From: JAVXAN01 sp036660495
GTDB taxonomy: Bacteria > Bacillota_I > Bacilli_A > RF39 > UBA660
DNA: 23,241 bases
Assembly (NCBI GenBank): GCA_036660495.1
Contig: JAVXAN010000012.1
Span: 1 to 23,241, forward strand
Direction of reading: 5' to 3'
In this document: in pieces, positions 6,838 to 15,600 of the stretch
How positions within the stretch are numbered: the stretch's first letter is position 1
Layout of the letters: every line of letters starts with the position of its first letter
Made by a program: the position numbers and the translations under genes
The notes under the pieces: model-generated
Databases searched by the model: none
The model's input: only the letters and a program-made list of their open reading frames with translations
What the model was told of the DNA's origin: nothing

Positions 6838-7140
6838 ATGAAAAAATTCAAAATGATTGATGAAGCATTCATCTGTGAAAATTGCAAAAGTAAGGTTACA
6901 AAGCTAAATTATACAGCAAGAGATCATTGCCCAATATGTTTATATTCAAAACATGTTGATATAAATCCAGGCGATCGACAAAACAAATGTGCTGGTTTGT
7001 TAAAACCAATTGGTATTGAAAAACACCATGATTCTTTTAAAATACTTTATAAATGTAAGAATTGTGGTAAAATCCATAAAAATATAATGGCTAATGACGA
7101 TAATATGGATATAATTATTGAATTATCAAAAAAAGAGTAA
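6838..7140 (+). CDS. RNHCP-domain zinc-ribbon-like protein
   Basis: 100 residues. The stretch ARDHCPICLYSKHVD followed by INPGDRQNKCAG matches the RNHCP domain, named for its Arg-Asn-His-Cys-Pro motif (here RDHCP). Four Cys pairs or singles are seen: CENC, CPIC, a lone Cys in NKCAG, and CKNC, suggesting a metal-binding fold, probably zinc. The family has no established function. Start ATG at 6838 has AGGTG six bases upstream; a GTG three codons earlier is part of that site. It is divergent from the scpAB operon with a shared dyad between promoters, and ends in a strong terminator. Confidence 0.85.
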   Translation: MKKFKMIDEAFICENCKSKVTKLNYTARDHCPICLYSKHVDINPGDRQNKCAGLLKPIGIEKHHDSFKILYKCKNCGKIHKNIMANDDNMDIIIELSKKE

Positions 7141-7163
7141 TTAATGAAGCAATATGATAAAAA

Positions 7164-7201
7164 TAGACGTTCTCAAAAAAAGAGAAACGTCTACTTTTTT
7201 A
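7164..7201 (+). terminator. Terminator after the RNHCP gene
   Basis: Stem TAGACGTTCTC (7164-7174) pairing with GAGAAACGTCTA (7182-7193) with one bulged A, A7 loop, then T6-7. Confidence 0.85.
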
Positions 7202-7363
7202 TTATAAAAAAAATGTAATGCACACTCCAAATGAAAAAAAATCATTTTAAAGAATATGCTTGAAAATGAATTCGGGCAAACAAACATTCTAAAGATGTTC
7301 CAATATAATTGAATTATACATTAATTATTATAACAAGAAATTTGTATACTCTATTAAATATAA

Positions 7364-7396
7364 AACCCCAATTCAATATAAAATTGAATCAGGGTT
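7364..7396 (-). terminator. Terminator after the 197-residue protein gene
   Basis: Arms 7364-7377 and 7383-7396. On minus-strand RNA all 14 positions pair (two as wobble pairs) while the plus strand has two mismatches, and TTTTATATTT follows on the minus strand. It lies about 50 nt beyond the stop at 7444. Confidence 0.65.
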
Positions 7397-7443
7397 CTAG
7401 TATCTTTTTATAAAGTGTCTACTTTTACTTAACTAATTTATTA

Positions 7444-8037
7444 TTAGTTACTTTTTTTTGATAATTTTAGTGCACAAGAAAAACCGTTATTATATTCTTG
7501 ATAATGTTCTTCTACATCTACGTTTAAAGCACTTTCAACGTTTTCTCTAAACTTACAAATCTCGGTTATTTTTTCAATTGACCTAGTATCGCTTTTTAGG
7601 CCACAAGCACCAATAGCAAATGAATTACCATTTTTAATTTCATTAATAATTAATTCTAGTCTCTCTGGATGATTTAAATAAGTAACTGTTGATTCAATTT
7701 CAACTGGTTCAACTATGGTTCCAGCATTTACATCCTCATCATAGTAAGCTTTTATTCCATGCTTTTGACTTTGAGATACTCTTGCTACAGGTAAACCAAA
7801 CTGCTCAATGTCATTAGCTGATAAATCCTCTTTTTCTCCTTCTAGAACATAACCTTTTGGAAAATTCATTTTATCAAATAATACTGCGTATTTTTTCATT
7901 ACTTCCGTTTTTGCATTCCATTCTAAAACCTTGTCTAAATAATGATTCATTACTTCAGTTTCAGTAATTAATAATTTGTTAGCATTTACATATTGCTTAA
8001 CAAGTTCTAAGTAATACTTCTCAGATTTTTTATTCAT
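7444..8037 (-). CDS. Unknown soluble protein (197 aa)
   Basis: I do not recognise this protein. 197 residues, no signal peptide or membrane segment. The N-terminal 50 residues are helical (MNKKSEKYYLELVKQYVNAN), the middle contains DVNAGTIVEPVEIESTVTYLNHPERLELIINEI, and the C-terminal part has IGACGLKSDTRS and a possible helix ending in FSCALKLSKK. Start ATG 8035-8037 with AAAGGG about nine bases upstream. It has the best promoter in the window (TTGACA, 17 bp, TAAGAT) and its own terminator, so it is probably a well-expressed single-gene unit. The role is unknown. Confidence 0.7.
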   Translation of the reverse strand: MNKKSEKYYLELVKQYVNANKLLITETEVMNHYLDKVLEWNAKTEVMKKYAVLFDKMNFPKGYVLEGEKEDLSANDIEQFGLPVARVSQSQKHGIKAYYDEDVNAGTIVEPVEIESTVTYLNHPERLELIINEIKNGNSFAIGACGLKSDTRSIEKITEICKFRENVESALNVDVEEHYQEYNNGFSCALKLSKKSN

Positions 8038-8071
8038 ATTATTATCCCTTTCTTTTTAGCGAACAGAACTC

Positions 8072-8100
8072 ATCTTATCATCAATATAATAATTTGTCAA
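8072..8100 (-). promoter_or_regulatory. Strong promoter of the 197-residue protein gene
   Basis: Minus strand consensus -35 TTGACA (8095-8100), 17 bp, -10 TAAGAT (8072-8077). It is the only perfect -35 I found in the window. Confidence 0.75.
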
Positions 8101-8118
8101 CTAAAAAAAAGAGATTTT

Positions 8119-9192
8119 TTATTTTCCCTTTTTATCGTTTATTTTTAAAGTATCAACATTATTAATCGATTCAAACCTTTTAGATATCTTATCCGTGGTA
8201 ATATGGATCTCATTTGCATCCTTACTAACTGTTTCAATACTTCTTGATAACTTATCCCATCGCTCTTTGTATCTATCAAAATCAGTAGCTAACCTATTTA
8301 ATTCCTCGTGAATAATACCCGTATATTTATCTTTTTCAATATTTCTTATCACGAGTTCTATAGTAGATAATGTGCTTATTAAAGTAGTAGGTGATGCTAT
8401 CCATACCTTCTTTTTATATGAATAATCAATAATATCATTATGATAAGCATATAACTCAGCAAAAATAGCCTCAGCTGGTAAAAACATTATAGCTTGATCA
8501 CTTGTTACTCCTGGAATTATATATTTATCAGAAATAGCATCAATATGTTTTTTTACATCCAACTTAAACTGTTTCTCAGCTGCTTGTCGATCAAGTGAGT
8601 TTTGCTTTTTATCAATCATTATTCGGTAATTTTCTAATGGGAATTTAGAATCAATAACGATAGTTCCAAGTGGTTCCGGTGCAAAAATAACCGAATCTGC
8701 AATAACTCCCGTTTCAAAAGTATATTGCATTTTATATATCTTTGAATTATTTTCTCCAAAAACACTAACTAATATATGTTTTAAATTAACTTCTCCATAT
8801 ATACCTCTTGTTTTTTTATCAGTTAAAACAGATTGTAATGATACTATATCATTAGATAAACCATCAATTTTCTTTTGAGCTTCATCTATTTTAGATAAAC
8901 GTTCAACCACTGATGTAAAAGTTTTGTTGGTTTTTTCAAAATTAATGTCTAACCGCTCGTTAACATGATCATTTATCATGTTAAGTTTCCTCTCGATTTT
9001 ATCATTTAGTTTTTCAAAATCATTTCCAAGTGATGAGTTAACATCACTTTTAAATTGTCCTAATTCCTTTACTAAATTAGTTTCTAATCTCCCTAAGCGT
9101 TCGGTTATATTACTTTCATTAATGTTTTTTGTTATTGAAAATATAACTAATATAATTACTAATACTAAAAGTCCTACAATTAAATAATCCAC
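8119..9192 (-). CDS. rmuC: DNA recombination protein RmuC
   Basis: 357 residues with the RmuC layout: an N-terminal membrane helix (about 3-22), a coiled coil (roughly 30-130, e.g. EKLNDKIERKLNMINDHVNERL), then the nuclease-fold core with the family stretches KKTRGIYGEVNLKHIL, GTIVIDSKFPLENYRIM, SDQAIMFLPAEAIFAELYAY and KKVWIASPTTLISTLSTIE. E. coli RmuC limits inversion at short inverted repeats; the core belongs to the PD-(D/E)xK-related nucleases. Start: GTG at 9190-9192 with AGGAGG eight bases ahead, so this is a GTG-initiated gene. A -10-like TATAAT on the minus strand at 9219-9224 may be its promoter; the -35 is weak. Confidence 0.92.
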   Translation of the reverse strand: MDYLIVGLLVLVIILVIFSITKNINESNITERLGRLETNLVKELGQFKSDVNSSLGNDFEKLNDKIERKLNMINDHVNERLDINFEKTNKTFTSVVERLSKIDEAQKKIDGLSNDIVSLQSVLTDKKTRGIYGEVNLKHILVSVFGENNSKIYKMQYTFETGVIADSVIFAPEPLGTIVIDSKFPLENYRIMIDKKQNSLDRQAAEKQFKLDVKKHIDAISDKYIIPGVTSDQAIMFLPAEAIFAELYAYHNDIIDYSYKKKVWIASPTTLISTLSTIELVIRNIEKDKYTGIIHEELNRLATDFDRYKERWDKLSRSIETVSKDANEIHITTDKISKRFESINNVDTLKINDKKGK

Positions 9193-9250
9193 TTTTAATT
9201 CCTCCTATTAATAGATTAATTATACTACATATAAACAGCAATCGCACAAT

Positions 9251-9273
9251 AAAAGGAAGTTTTATCTTCCTTT
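9251..9273 (-). terminator. Terminator after the rhodanese gene
   Basis: Arms AAAGGAAG (9252-9259) and CTTCCTTT (9266-9273), overlapping the rhodanese TAA stop (9262-9264), followed on the minus strand by TTTTATT. It isolates rmuC from the upstream gene. Confidence 0.7.
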
Positions 9274-9534
9274 ATAGGCATTAATGCCTCCTAAAATGCT
9301 ATAGCACTCATATCCCTTTACGTTTAATATTCTTGCTGTTAATAATGACGAAGTTCCTCTTGTACATATAATATAATATTTTTTATTCTTATCTAAATAT
9401 ACTTCAGGATTACTAAGCAAGTCATCTTTTGTAATATGAATACTGTTTGGATAATGGAAAGCATCATATTGCAACTTTGAGCGTATATCTATAACTTCAT
9501 CACCATTATTAACATCTTCAAAAGAAAATTGCAT
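9262..9534 (-). CDS. Single-domain rhodanese-like sulfurtransferase
   Basis: 90 residues forming one rhodanese domain: VIDIRSKLQYDAFHYPNSIHI (the conserved 'D-x-R-x3-E-Y-x3-H-I-x-G-A' region in a diverged form), then the active-site loop CTRGTSS with Cys57, and a C-terminal YSILGGINAYKGR ('L-x-G-G-x-x-A-W'). Such proteins carry a persulfide on the active Cys and deliver sulfur; the partner here is unknown. Start: ATG 9532-9534 has GGTGAT five bases upstream; a GTG at 9544-9546 would add four residues but has no such site. It lies between the coupling-protein terminator and its own terminator. Confidence 0.85.
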   Translation of the reverse strand: MQFSFEDVNNGDEVIDIRSKLQYDAFHYPNSIHITKDDLLSNPEVYLDKNKKYYIICTRGTSSLLTARILNVKGYECYSILGGINAYKGR

Positions 9535-9557
9535 TACTATCACCACTATAGTATATG

Positions 9558-9587
9558 AAAAAGCACCTTATTTAAAAGTGCTTTTTA
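9558..9587 (-). terminator. Terminator after the coupling-protein gene
   Basis: Arms AAAAAGCAC (9558-9566) and GTGCTTTTT (9579-9587) around a 12-nt loop. The arm contains the gene's TAA stop (9585-9587). It marks the left end of the secretion cluster. Confidence 0.75.
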
Positions 9588-11876
9588 CTCAAAGAAATCA
9601 TTAAAAAAATCATCATCAGATTCGTTATTCGTATCTTTTTCATTAGACATAATCTTATTAATTTCTTCATTATTCATATAAATAGGTTTAGCTTCATTTG
9701 GTACATCAGGCTTACTAACAGATTCTTTATTAGGTTTAGTTTCATTTAATGTTGGAACATCAAAAGATAAATCTTCAAAGTAATCATCCATTATGTCATG
9801 TTTTGTAGTTTTTCCTTCAAACACTGGTATTTCTACGTTTTTATTATCAGAATTTATTGATTTCAAATCTGGAATTTCTTGTAACTTCTTATCTCTTTCT
9901 TCCTCAGCTTCTAATTGTGCTATTTGAGCATCAATACGTTTAACTAATTCATCAATATTAAGAGTATCTTCTTTCTGATTTGATTCTTTTTTAGAAATTG
10001 AATTGGAATTTTGAAGCATCTGGTTTGGACCAAATGGATTCCCAATAAAAGGATTTGAACCAAATGGATTATTATCTCCTCCAAAAGGATTTGTTGACTC
10101 AAAAGGGTTCCCTGCTCCAAATAATTCAGCTCTTTTTTCTTCTTTTTTTTGTTTTACAAATTCCCTAATATCAAATAAATCAATTGGCTTTTGTTCTCTA
10201 ATAATATATTCAGCCTTTTGAACTTTTTCATTGTTTTTTCCATAACCAAAATCTAATTCCCAAAATCCCGGAAATTTAGTTTTAAGTGGTGGGAGACGAT
10301 GCTTTATAATAAGAATTTCTCCTTCTTTAAACCTTTGCAATTCAGTTACTGTAATTAAAGGCCTAGTTTCTTCTTTTTTATCTTTTCCAACCTTAACAAT
10401 TTTATCACCACATAACTTACTAATTTCTTCAAGTGCTGATAATTCACCAGTAAGTAAGTATAAAATATTTCCACAATTACCACGTATTGTTTCAGCATCT
10501 TCCTTACCATATGCCTGGACTAATTGAGCAAAGTTTTGAATAATCATTGTAAACCTTATTTGCCTTGAACGAGCTGCCGTAATCATCGTTGTAAAATCTT
10601 TAAATTTGGGCATGTTTGCAAACTCATCTAGCAAAAAATTTGTTCTAACTGGAAGTTTACCACCTTCACTTTTTTGTGCTACTGAAATAAGTGATTCATA
10701 ACACTGTTTAACAAAAATTGTTGCAAGAGCATGGTAAGTGGTTTTTTCATCTTGAATAATCATAAATACTGCTGTTTTTTTCTTACCAATATCTTCCATA
10801 TCAAAGTCGCTTCTTGATAGCATCTCAGATAAGTTTTGCGTTACTGCAAATACTTTTATTTTTTGTTTCAATACTGAATCAATTGAGTTTTTAGTATCAG
10901 CTGGTGCATTTATCGTACCAAGAGCATTAATTGCAGCTGGCCCTGATGGATCTTTCAAATTAAAATATTCTTTTAAATAAGTAGAAGCCCCTATTTTTTG
11001 ATCACCAACAGTAATCATAAGATTAACTGAACTAATACTTATTTGTTCTGGTTTTGCATCTTCAAACAAACCTAATCCAAGCCCTGTTAAGTAATCGGCC
11101 GCCGATGCAGTCCAGAAAGGGTCATCTGATTTACCATCAATTGCAATGTTAAGAGCCATATCATTTAACAATTCGTTAGCCTTATCCGGATTACCATTTA
11201 TATAGTAGTTATAAGGGAGTGTATACGGATTCCAACAACTTCCTTTTTTAGGTTCACGGAAATTTACAACAATAACGTTATAGCCCTTATCTTTTAGCAT
11301 TTCTGCATGTTTTTCATATATTTCACCTTTTGGATCACTTATAATCATTGACTCACCTTTTTTTGCTAAAAGTGATACTTGTTGGTGAATTATTCGGTAT
11401 GTCTTACCTGAACCAGTAGCACCAATTACAAGTGAATGAGACTCTCCATTATCAACGTACACAACATTCTTCTTTTTATCATAAACAAGAGGAAATCCTG
11501 CTGATGCTGATTCTTTAGCCGAAATATCAACAGCTTCTACATCTTTAAAATTTTTATATTCATCTTCTTTTGCAAACCTACCATAACCATCTTCTTTTTT
11601 ACCTTGCACAACCCCAAATCCTTTTTCTCTAGAAAAAAAATAAGATGATACGCTTGCTACAATAAGTAAAATTGATAATAACCAAAAAGAAATTGTATAA
11701 CCTACATATGGTGGAAAAAAAGCTGGAATAATGTTAAAAGTCCATCTGTTTATTTCTTCTGTTTCTACAATGTGATATATATTTATAACCCCTAAAGATA
11801 CAATAAACAAAAGAAGTAAACAAACCCATAAAAAAGCTATAAAATCTTTATGATCCGCTCTAAACTTCAATTTCAT
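9585..11876 (-). CDS. VirD4/TraG-family type IV coupling ATPase
   Basis: 763 residues. Two N-terminal membrane helices (about 12-34 and 58-80), then a RecA-like motor: Walker A GATGSGKT (152-159), IISDPKGEIYEKHAEML, Walker B FLLDEF (414-419), AARSRQIRFTMIIQNFAQL, and the TEL-like segment after GNCGNILYLLTG. This is the arrangement of VirD4-like coupling proteins of Gram-positive conjugative elements (the group named after Clostridioides difficile CD1115 is closest by memory). These hexameric inner-membrane ATPases dock substrates, usually relaxase-bound DNA, to a type IV machine. The tail from about 570 is unusual: five NPF tripeptides, a predicted coiled coil (about 635-665), then an acidic disordered end. 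Start ATG 11874-11876 with AGGAGG five bases upstream. It follows the lipoprotein gene after a dyad/promoter. Confidence 0.93.
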   Translation of the reverse strand: MKLKFRADHKDFIAFLWVCLLLLFIVSLGVINIYHIVETEEINRWTFNIIPAFFPPYVGYTISFWLLSILLIVASVSSYFFSREKGFGVVQGKKEDGYGRFAKEDEYKNFKDVEAVDISAKESASAGFPLVYDKKKNVVYVDNGESHSLVIGATGSGKTYRIIHQQVSLLAKKGESMIISDPKGEIYEKHAEMLKDKGYNVIVVNFREPKKGSCWNPYTLPYNYYINGNPDKANELLNDMALNIAIDGKSDDPFWTASAADYLTGLGLGLFEDAKPEQISISSVNLMITVGDQKIGASTYLKEYFNLKDPSGPAAINALGTINAPADTKNSIDSVLKQKIKVFAVTQNLSEMLSRSDFDMEDIGKKKTAVFMIIQDEKTTYHALATIFVKQCYESLISVAQKSEGGKLPVRTNFLLDEFANMPKFKDFTTMITAARSRQIRFTMIIQNFAQLVQAYGKEDAETIRGNCGNILYLLTGELSALEEISKLCGDKIVKVGKDKKEETRPLITVTELQRFKEGEILIIKHRLPPLKTKFPGFWELDFGYGKNNEKVQKAEYIIREQKPIDLFDIREFVKQKKEEKRAELFGAGNPFESTNPFGGDNNPFGSNPFIGNPFGPNQMLQNSNSISKKESNQKEDTLNIDELVKRIDAQIAQLEAEEERDKKLQEIPDLKSINSDNKNVEIPVFEGKTTKHDIMDDYFEDLSFDVPTLNETKPNKESVSKPDVPNEAKPIYMNNEEINKIMSNEKDTNNESDDDFFNDFFE

Positions 11877-11911
11877 AAGAACCTCCTAAATAAAACCCCT
11901 TATATAAAAAC

Positions 11912-11943
11912 ATTATACCAAATATTAAACATATTTGGTATAA
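11912..11943 (-). promoter_or_regulatory. 13-bp perfect dyad containing an extended -10, upstream of the coupling-protein gene
   Basis: Arms TTATACCAAATAT (11913-11925) and ATATTTGGTATAA (11931-11943), loop 5 nt. On the minus strand the second arm yields TGGTATAAT, an extended -10 at 11912-11920, with no good -35, and it is followed by TTTTTATAT. It may therefore be the terminator of the lipoprotein transcript, an operator-covered promoter for the coupling protein, or both. Confidence 0.6.
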
Positions 11944-11950
11944 CATTTTA

Positions 11951-12673
11951 TTAATAATCAAACTTTTTATTATCTTTTGCCTTTTTAATAATAAATATCG
12001 ATAATCCTAAAATAATTATAGTAACCACCATAACCCCAACAACTATCTTGATTTTTTTGATTTTCAATGCCTTTTCTTGATTTTTAATGTTTTTTTTCAA
12101 GTTTTGATTCAGTACCTCTTTACTAATTTTTATATTAAAGTTTTTTTCTTTAGTATTAGTATTAAAATTCCAGGTATAAACATTATTAACCTCTTTATCA
12201 GCATTAGATTCTTCGGCTTTTACTGGTAACGTTAAATTAAAAGTCACCACTTCTGGAATATTCCATTTTTCATAATAGCTTTCATATGGTATAAAAGCCG
12301 TATCATTAAAAATTTCATAATAATAATCATTTTCACTACATTTTATATGATTAAATAAATAATGATTAAATGCGGTGTTTTGAAAATAATCACATATGTT
12401 TTTATATTGCTTATAAACTTTAACACCACTTTTATATTTTTTAATAATTTTATCATAACCATACTTACGGTAATCTAGAATGGTTTTATTTTCCGTAATT
12501 TTTAAATCAATTGAATCATTAATGTCATAGTTTCCATATAGAATGTTTTTATTATTATCAAGAATAGTCACTTCTTCTTTTATTTTACCATTATAATCCA
12601 TGGTAACGTTACTTTTAGCAGTACATCCAGTTAAAATAATTAAAACAATTAATAAAAACACTTTTTTTTTCAT
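11951..12673 (-). CDS. Lipoprotein with an additional C-terminal membrane helix
   Basis: 240 residues. The N-terminus MKKKVFLLIVLIILTGC is a lipoprotein signal with lipobox LTGC, so Cys17 should be lipidated on the outer face of the membrane. A second hydrophobic helix lies near 207-229 (VVGVMVVTIIILGLSIF) followed by a Lys-rich cytoplasmic tail, giving an ectodomain fastened at both ends. The ectodomain starts with SNVTMDYNGKIKEEVTI and ends with YTWNFNTNTKEKNFNIKI, loosely like LppM/DUF3153 lipoproteins; this resemblance is tentative. Start ATG 12671-12673 with GGAG seven bases ahead. It lies 12 bases after the hydrolase stop and so belongs to its transcript, suggesting an envelope accessory role in the secretion machine. 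Confidence 0.8.
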   Translation of the reverse strand: MKKKVFLLIVLIILTGCTAKSNVTMDYNGKIKEEVTILDNNKNILYGNYDINDSIDLKITENKTILDYRKYGYDKIIKKYKSGVKVYKQYKNICDYFQNTAFNHYLFNHIKCSENDYYYEIFNDTAFIPYESYYEKWNIPEVVTFNLTLPVKAEESNADKEVNNVYTWNFNTNTKEKNFNIKISKEVLNQNLKKNIKNQEKALKIKKIKIVVGVMVVTIIILGLSIFIIKKAKDNKKFDY

Positions 12674-12685
12674 AATTTTTCTCCA

Positions 12686-15600
12686 TTATTCTTCAAGAAA
12701 ATATAAATATCCTTGAAAGTTAAGATCAACCTTACCACCACCATTACCACAAGTAGCTCGATATTTTAATGCGTTAGTTTTCATTTCCCTATTAAATTTT
12801 TTAAATTTAACACAATTCCAATCACCAGGGCAACTACTTCCACCTTTTGCATAGCCTTCAGTAATTACTATTTCATTCTTTTCTTTATTTACTTGTTCAA
12901 CAACAGCAATGTGTCCATAACATCCAGCAGATCCCCAGGTAATAAATGAACCTGGTTTTGCATCTTCCACGTTAGAACTACTTTTATATATTTCTTTATA
13001 TCTATCAAACCAATCTCCACCATTACCGTAACTTATATCAACTTTTTGATATAACTTATCATACATAGCTTTATCCATGTCTCCACTAGTATATAGTGAT
13101 CCCATAATTTCTTTAGCTCGGTTTTTAGCATACCAAACACACTGTCCTCTATTAGTTGTATTACCTTTTTCAAATAATTCATCTGAAGTTGGTGTTTTTT
13201 CTCTTACAGTCCATCCGCTAAAATCATTTGATTTAAGAATGTTTAACCTTTTATATAACTTAAAACCAGTATAAGTACCATAAGTTACGTTATTAATTTC
13301 ACCACCAGTTTCATGAATCCACTTATTTTCACCAGCATATATACCTACATGATTATCACCATCTGACCCGTCATTAATAAATCCTAAATCACCTGGCTTT
13401 AAATCTTCATAGACTATTTCTTCAGATATTGCTAACAAATCATTGGTTGAACCATTACCTAAATTATCATTCATAGTTGTCCAAAAAACCCAGTTAACAA
13501 ATCCACTGCAATCTAATCCCTTAAGCAGTCTACCTCCTGAATCTGGAATTGTTAAAACTGTTCCAAAAGCATTACCTTCATATTCTGCTACGTCTGGTTT
13601 ACCGCCAAAATAGTATGGTATTTTACCAATTACTCCCATTGCTGTATTAACTACTTTTTGCCTTGAATCATTAGTATTGCCTGATTCTGTACAAACCTTT
13701 TCCCCAGGAACAGAGAGGTTACCAGTTTCAATGTTTACCATCGCATAGTTTTTATACTGTGATGCAAGTATTTCCATATAAGTCATTTTATTTTCTACAT
13801 TTTGGTCTAACTCTGTTTGTGCTAAACAACTTCCTAAAAGACAACTATCATCATGCTTGTTTTTATATGCTCCAACCGTTATAGCTTTATCTTTATCATA
13901 AACATAATCATTAACAGTTTCATTCCAAGCTTGATCTAACATTTGCCTTACCATAGTGCTTACTGGACCACGATGATTTCCTGATGGATTATCCATACAA
14001 CCAGTATCTAAATCACAATAATCTTGATCATTTGTATTACTTCTAATTGGAATTACGTATGCTCCTTCAGCTGTCTGTTGCAGTCCCCATCCCATTATTT
14101 TATAGCGACTAACAGCAAAGCCTTTTGCTGCTATCATTTGAGCTTTTACTTTTTCAATTGAAGTGTTTTCATTTACTCCTATTTCTTGATAAGTAACTCC
14201 CATTACATAATTTTTTAAAGAAATGGGTGCTTCGTACATACTTTTACATGCATTAATACCCGTTTTAGTTCCTGTCTTACAACTTCTTTCTTTAACATCA
14301 ACAAATACGCTTGATTTTAACATACTATCTATTTCAGCTGTTCCTACTGATGTTAAAGATACTGAACACGACACGTTTTCTGAAACGTAATTAAGAAAAT
14401 TACCCTTTATATTTTTCAAATTTTCTATAATTCGGTTTTTTAAATCTTCTTTTTTATCATCTTTTACTTTATTAATTAAATCATCATAACCATTTCCATT
14501 AAAATATGAGGTTTTTAAGTAACTAAAATAAGCCTCTTCTCCTTCGGCATCAAACTTTTTTAATAATGTTTTTAACCTACTTCGATATTGCCACTTTCTA
14601 AATAATTCTAGGTAAACATCATCAACTTGTTCATCTTTTTCTTCTTTTATTTCTTCTAAGTCTTCTTCAGGATCTTCTAAAGTGCTTTCTTCTTTGTTTG
14701 AATCAGATGGGTTTAAAACCATGCTTCCAACTTCTTGATCCCATAGCATATCATAATATGGATAAATAACCGTTGCTATTGCAAGAGCACCATCTGCTTT
14801 AGGATATTTATTAAACAATGCTTTTAGTTTTTCTAAAGTTTTTCTATCAGTTTTAGAATAAGAATCAGTATTTTCTTTAACATCACCATGTAAACCTGGT
14901 GTAAGAGCTGTAAAAGCAGCACATATTATAATTATAATAATAATCGTTAAAGTAACCGGCCAAGCTGCCATTGCTACCTTAACAATAGCGGAAATAGCTT
15001 TAGCAGTTATCTTAAGTGCTTTTGCCGTAGCTTTTGCTGCTTTCTTAGCAACATTAGCAGCTTTTTTAATTTTTTCAGTTTTATCCTTTAAATCATTAAC
15101 CGTTTGGCCAGCTTTGTTATTATTAACTGCATTTTTAGCACGGTTTTTTGCACCGTTTTTTAACCTGTCTTTTAAACTGTTATTCTCCGATAATTTCTTA
15201 TTTTTATTTTCTCTTGGAGATTTTTTTTGACTATCTTTCCCACCTGAATCGTTATTTTTGTTTTTTTCTTCTTCCTTTTTAGAACCATCTGGTTTATTTG
15301 GATTTTCTTCTTTCTTAGATCCATCTGGTTTATTTAAATCTTCTTCTTTCTTAGATCCGTCTGGTTTATTTGGATCTTCTTCTTTCTTAGATNNNNNNNN
15401 NNNNNNNNNNNNNNNNNNNNNNNNNNNNNNNNNNNNNNNNNNNNNNNNNNNNNNNNNNNNNNNNNNNNNNNNNNNNNNNNNNNNNNNNNNNNGGTTTATT
15501 TGGATCTTCTTCTTTCTTAGATCCATCTGGTTTATTTGGATCTTCTTCTTTCTTAGATCCGTCTGGTTTATTTGGATCTTCTTCTTTCTTAGATCCGTCT

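Larger units (their letters stand above)
7141..7443. other. Intergenic stretch without a convincing gene
   Basis: About 300 bases between convergent genes. It holds the RNHCP terminator (7164-7201) and the terminator of the minus-strand neighbour (7364-7396). A weak inverted repeat TCATTTT...AAAATGA lies near 7231-7258. No ORF with a ribosome-binding site and no RNA gene was recognised. Confidence 0.6.

Noticed and set aside
7144..7221. Possible 22-codon ORF after the RNHCP gene
   Set aside because: It has no clear ribosome-binding site and most of it lies inside the terminator hairpin.
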